Source of the DNA: Rhodovulum sp. | GTDB taxonomy: Bacteria; Pseudomonadota; Alphaproteobacteria; Rhodobacterales; Rhodobacteraceae | Direction of reading: 5' to 3' | Length of the DNA stretch: 51,383 bases | Assembly: GCA_002706605.1 (NCBI GenBank) | Contig: PALT01000035.1 | Span: 1-51,383 of the forward strand | Shown: piece by piece, positions 51,309-51,383 of the stretch | How positions within the stretch are numbered: position 1 is the stretch's first letter | How the letters are laid out: every line of letters begins with the position of its first letter | Program-made: the position numbers and the translations under genes | Notes under the pieces: generated by a model | What the model was told of the DNA's origin: nothing | Database searches by the model: none | The model's input: only the letters and a program-made list of their open reading frames with translations

Positions 51309-51383
51309 ACGCGATCCTTGAACGCATCGGCCAATCCCTACAGGCGGTTCCGGCGCATCAGACGCTAGAGCTTGAGGGCCGCG
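51305..51383 (+). CDS. fliI: Start of flagellar export ATPase FliI (cut by window edge)
   Basis: The first 26 codons (MNAILERIGQSLQ...) begin in an ATGA overlap with fliH. No ATPase motif is within reach. The name rests on the conserved order fliE-F-G-H-I. Confidence 0.75.
   Translation, partial: MNAILERIGQSLQAVPAHQTLELEGR

Noticed and set aside
1-51383. CRISPR arrays, insertion sequences and rRNA genes
   Set aside because: No regularly spaced repeats, transposase-like proteins or rRNA-like sequence were seen anywhere in the window.

Overview
The window comes from an alphaproteobacterium of the order Rhodobacterales. The evidence is a high-GC backbone with strong G/C third-position preference from about 11 kb onward, and a flagellar and chemotaxis gene order that matches the Rhodobacter (Cereibacter) sphaeroides fla1 and cheOp3 loci. 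I could not assign a species. The first 10.9 kb has visibly lower GC and different codon use. It is a genomic island at the 3' end of a tRNA-Thr(UGU) gene, and its far end lies outside the window.

Island (1-10.9 kb). From left to right: a small nuclease-like gene coupled to a gene cut by the window edge; about 480 bp without a gene; a decayed C-terminal copy of a helicase gene; a leftward type I restriction-modification operon hsdM-hsdS-[CBS-HEPN gene]-hsdR; a rightward SF2 helicase-like gene, of which the decayed copy is a relative; and a tyrosine integrase next to the tRNA. The RM operon is thus bracketed by a full and a broken copy of one helicase family. The integrase sits between 84-bp inverted repeats, which carry its start codon, its last nine codons and the 3' end of the tRNA, so its reading frame is intact in either orientation. 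The CBS-HEPN protein inside the RM operon has an R-x4-H motif and recalls the way the PrrC anticodon nuclease is embedded in a type I RM locus.

Backbone metabolism (11-18 kb). This part holds an Fe(III)-type ABC permease, a sulfotransferase-like protein, an M20 amidohydrolase and a three-gene arsenic operon. The arsenic operon is an ArsR-ArsC fusion, an ArsJ-associated GAPDH and the ArsJ exporter; by family knowledge it turns arsenate into 1-arseno-3-phosphoglycerate and exports it. A palindrome at the start of the fusion gene is a likely ArsR operator.

Signalling and flagellum, part 1 (18-35 kb). A hybrid histidine kinase is paired with a cysteine-free periplasmic SUOX-fold protein and a divergent LuxR-type regulator. 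Next come flhA-flhF-fliA (leftward) and flgP-flgT-flgA-flgM-DUF2802-like (rightward), which share an intergenic region holding two divergent consensus sigma-54 promoters. After a Sel1-repeat protein, an unrecognised gene and a second hybrid kinase comes a very small gene (50 codons, 33812-33964) behind a perfect sigma-54 promoter. It is followed by a fliS-fliT-like operon.

Chemotaxis and flagellum, part 2 (35-51 kb). A leftward operon cheA4-cheR-cheB-cheW-ppfA-tlpT-cheY6-cheA3 encodes a cytoplasmic chemoreceptor cluster with CheA split between two proteins. A rightward fleT-fliE-fliF-fliG-fliH-fliI operon starts from a sigma-54 promoter preceded by tandem 20-bp-spaced repeats; fliI runs off the window.

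Strongest candidates for new biology: the IR-flanked integrase, the CBS-HEPN protein inside the RM operon, the helicase-bracketed RM cassette and the sigma-54-driven 50-codon gene.
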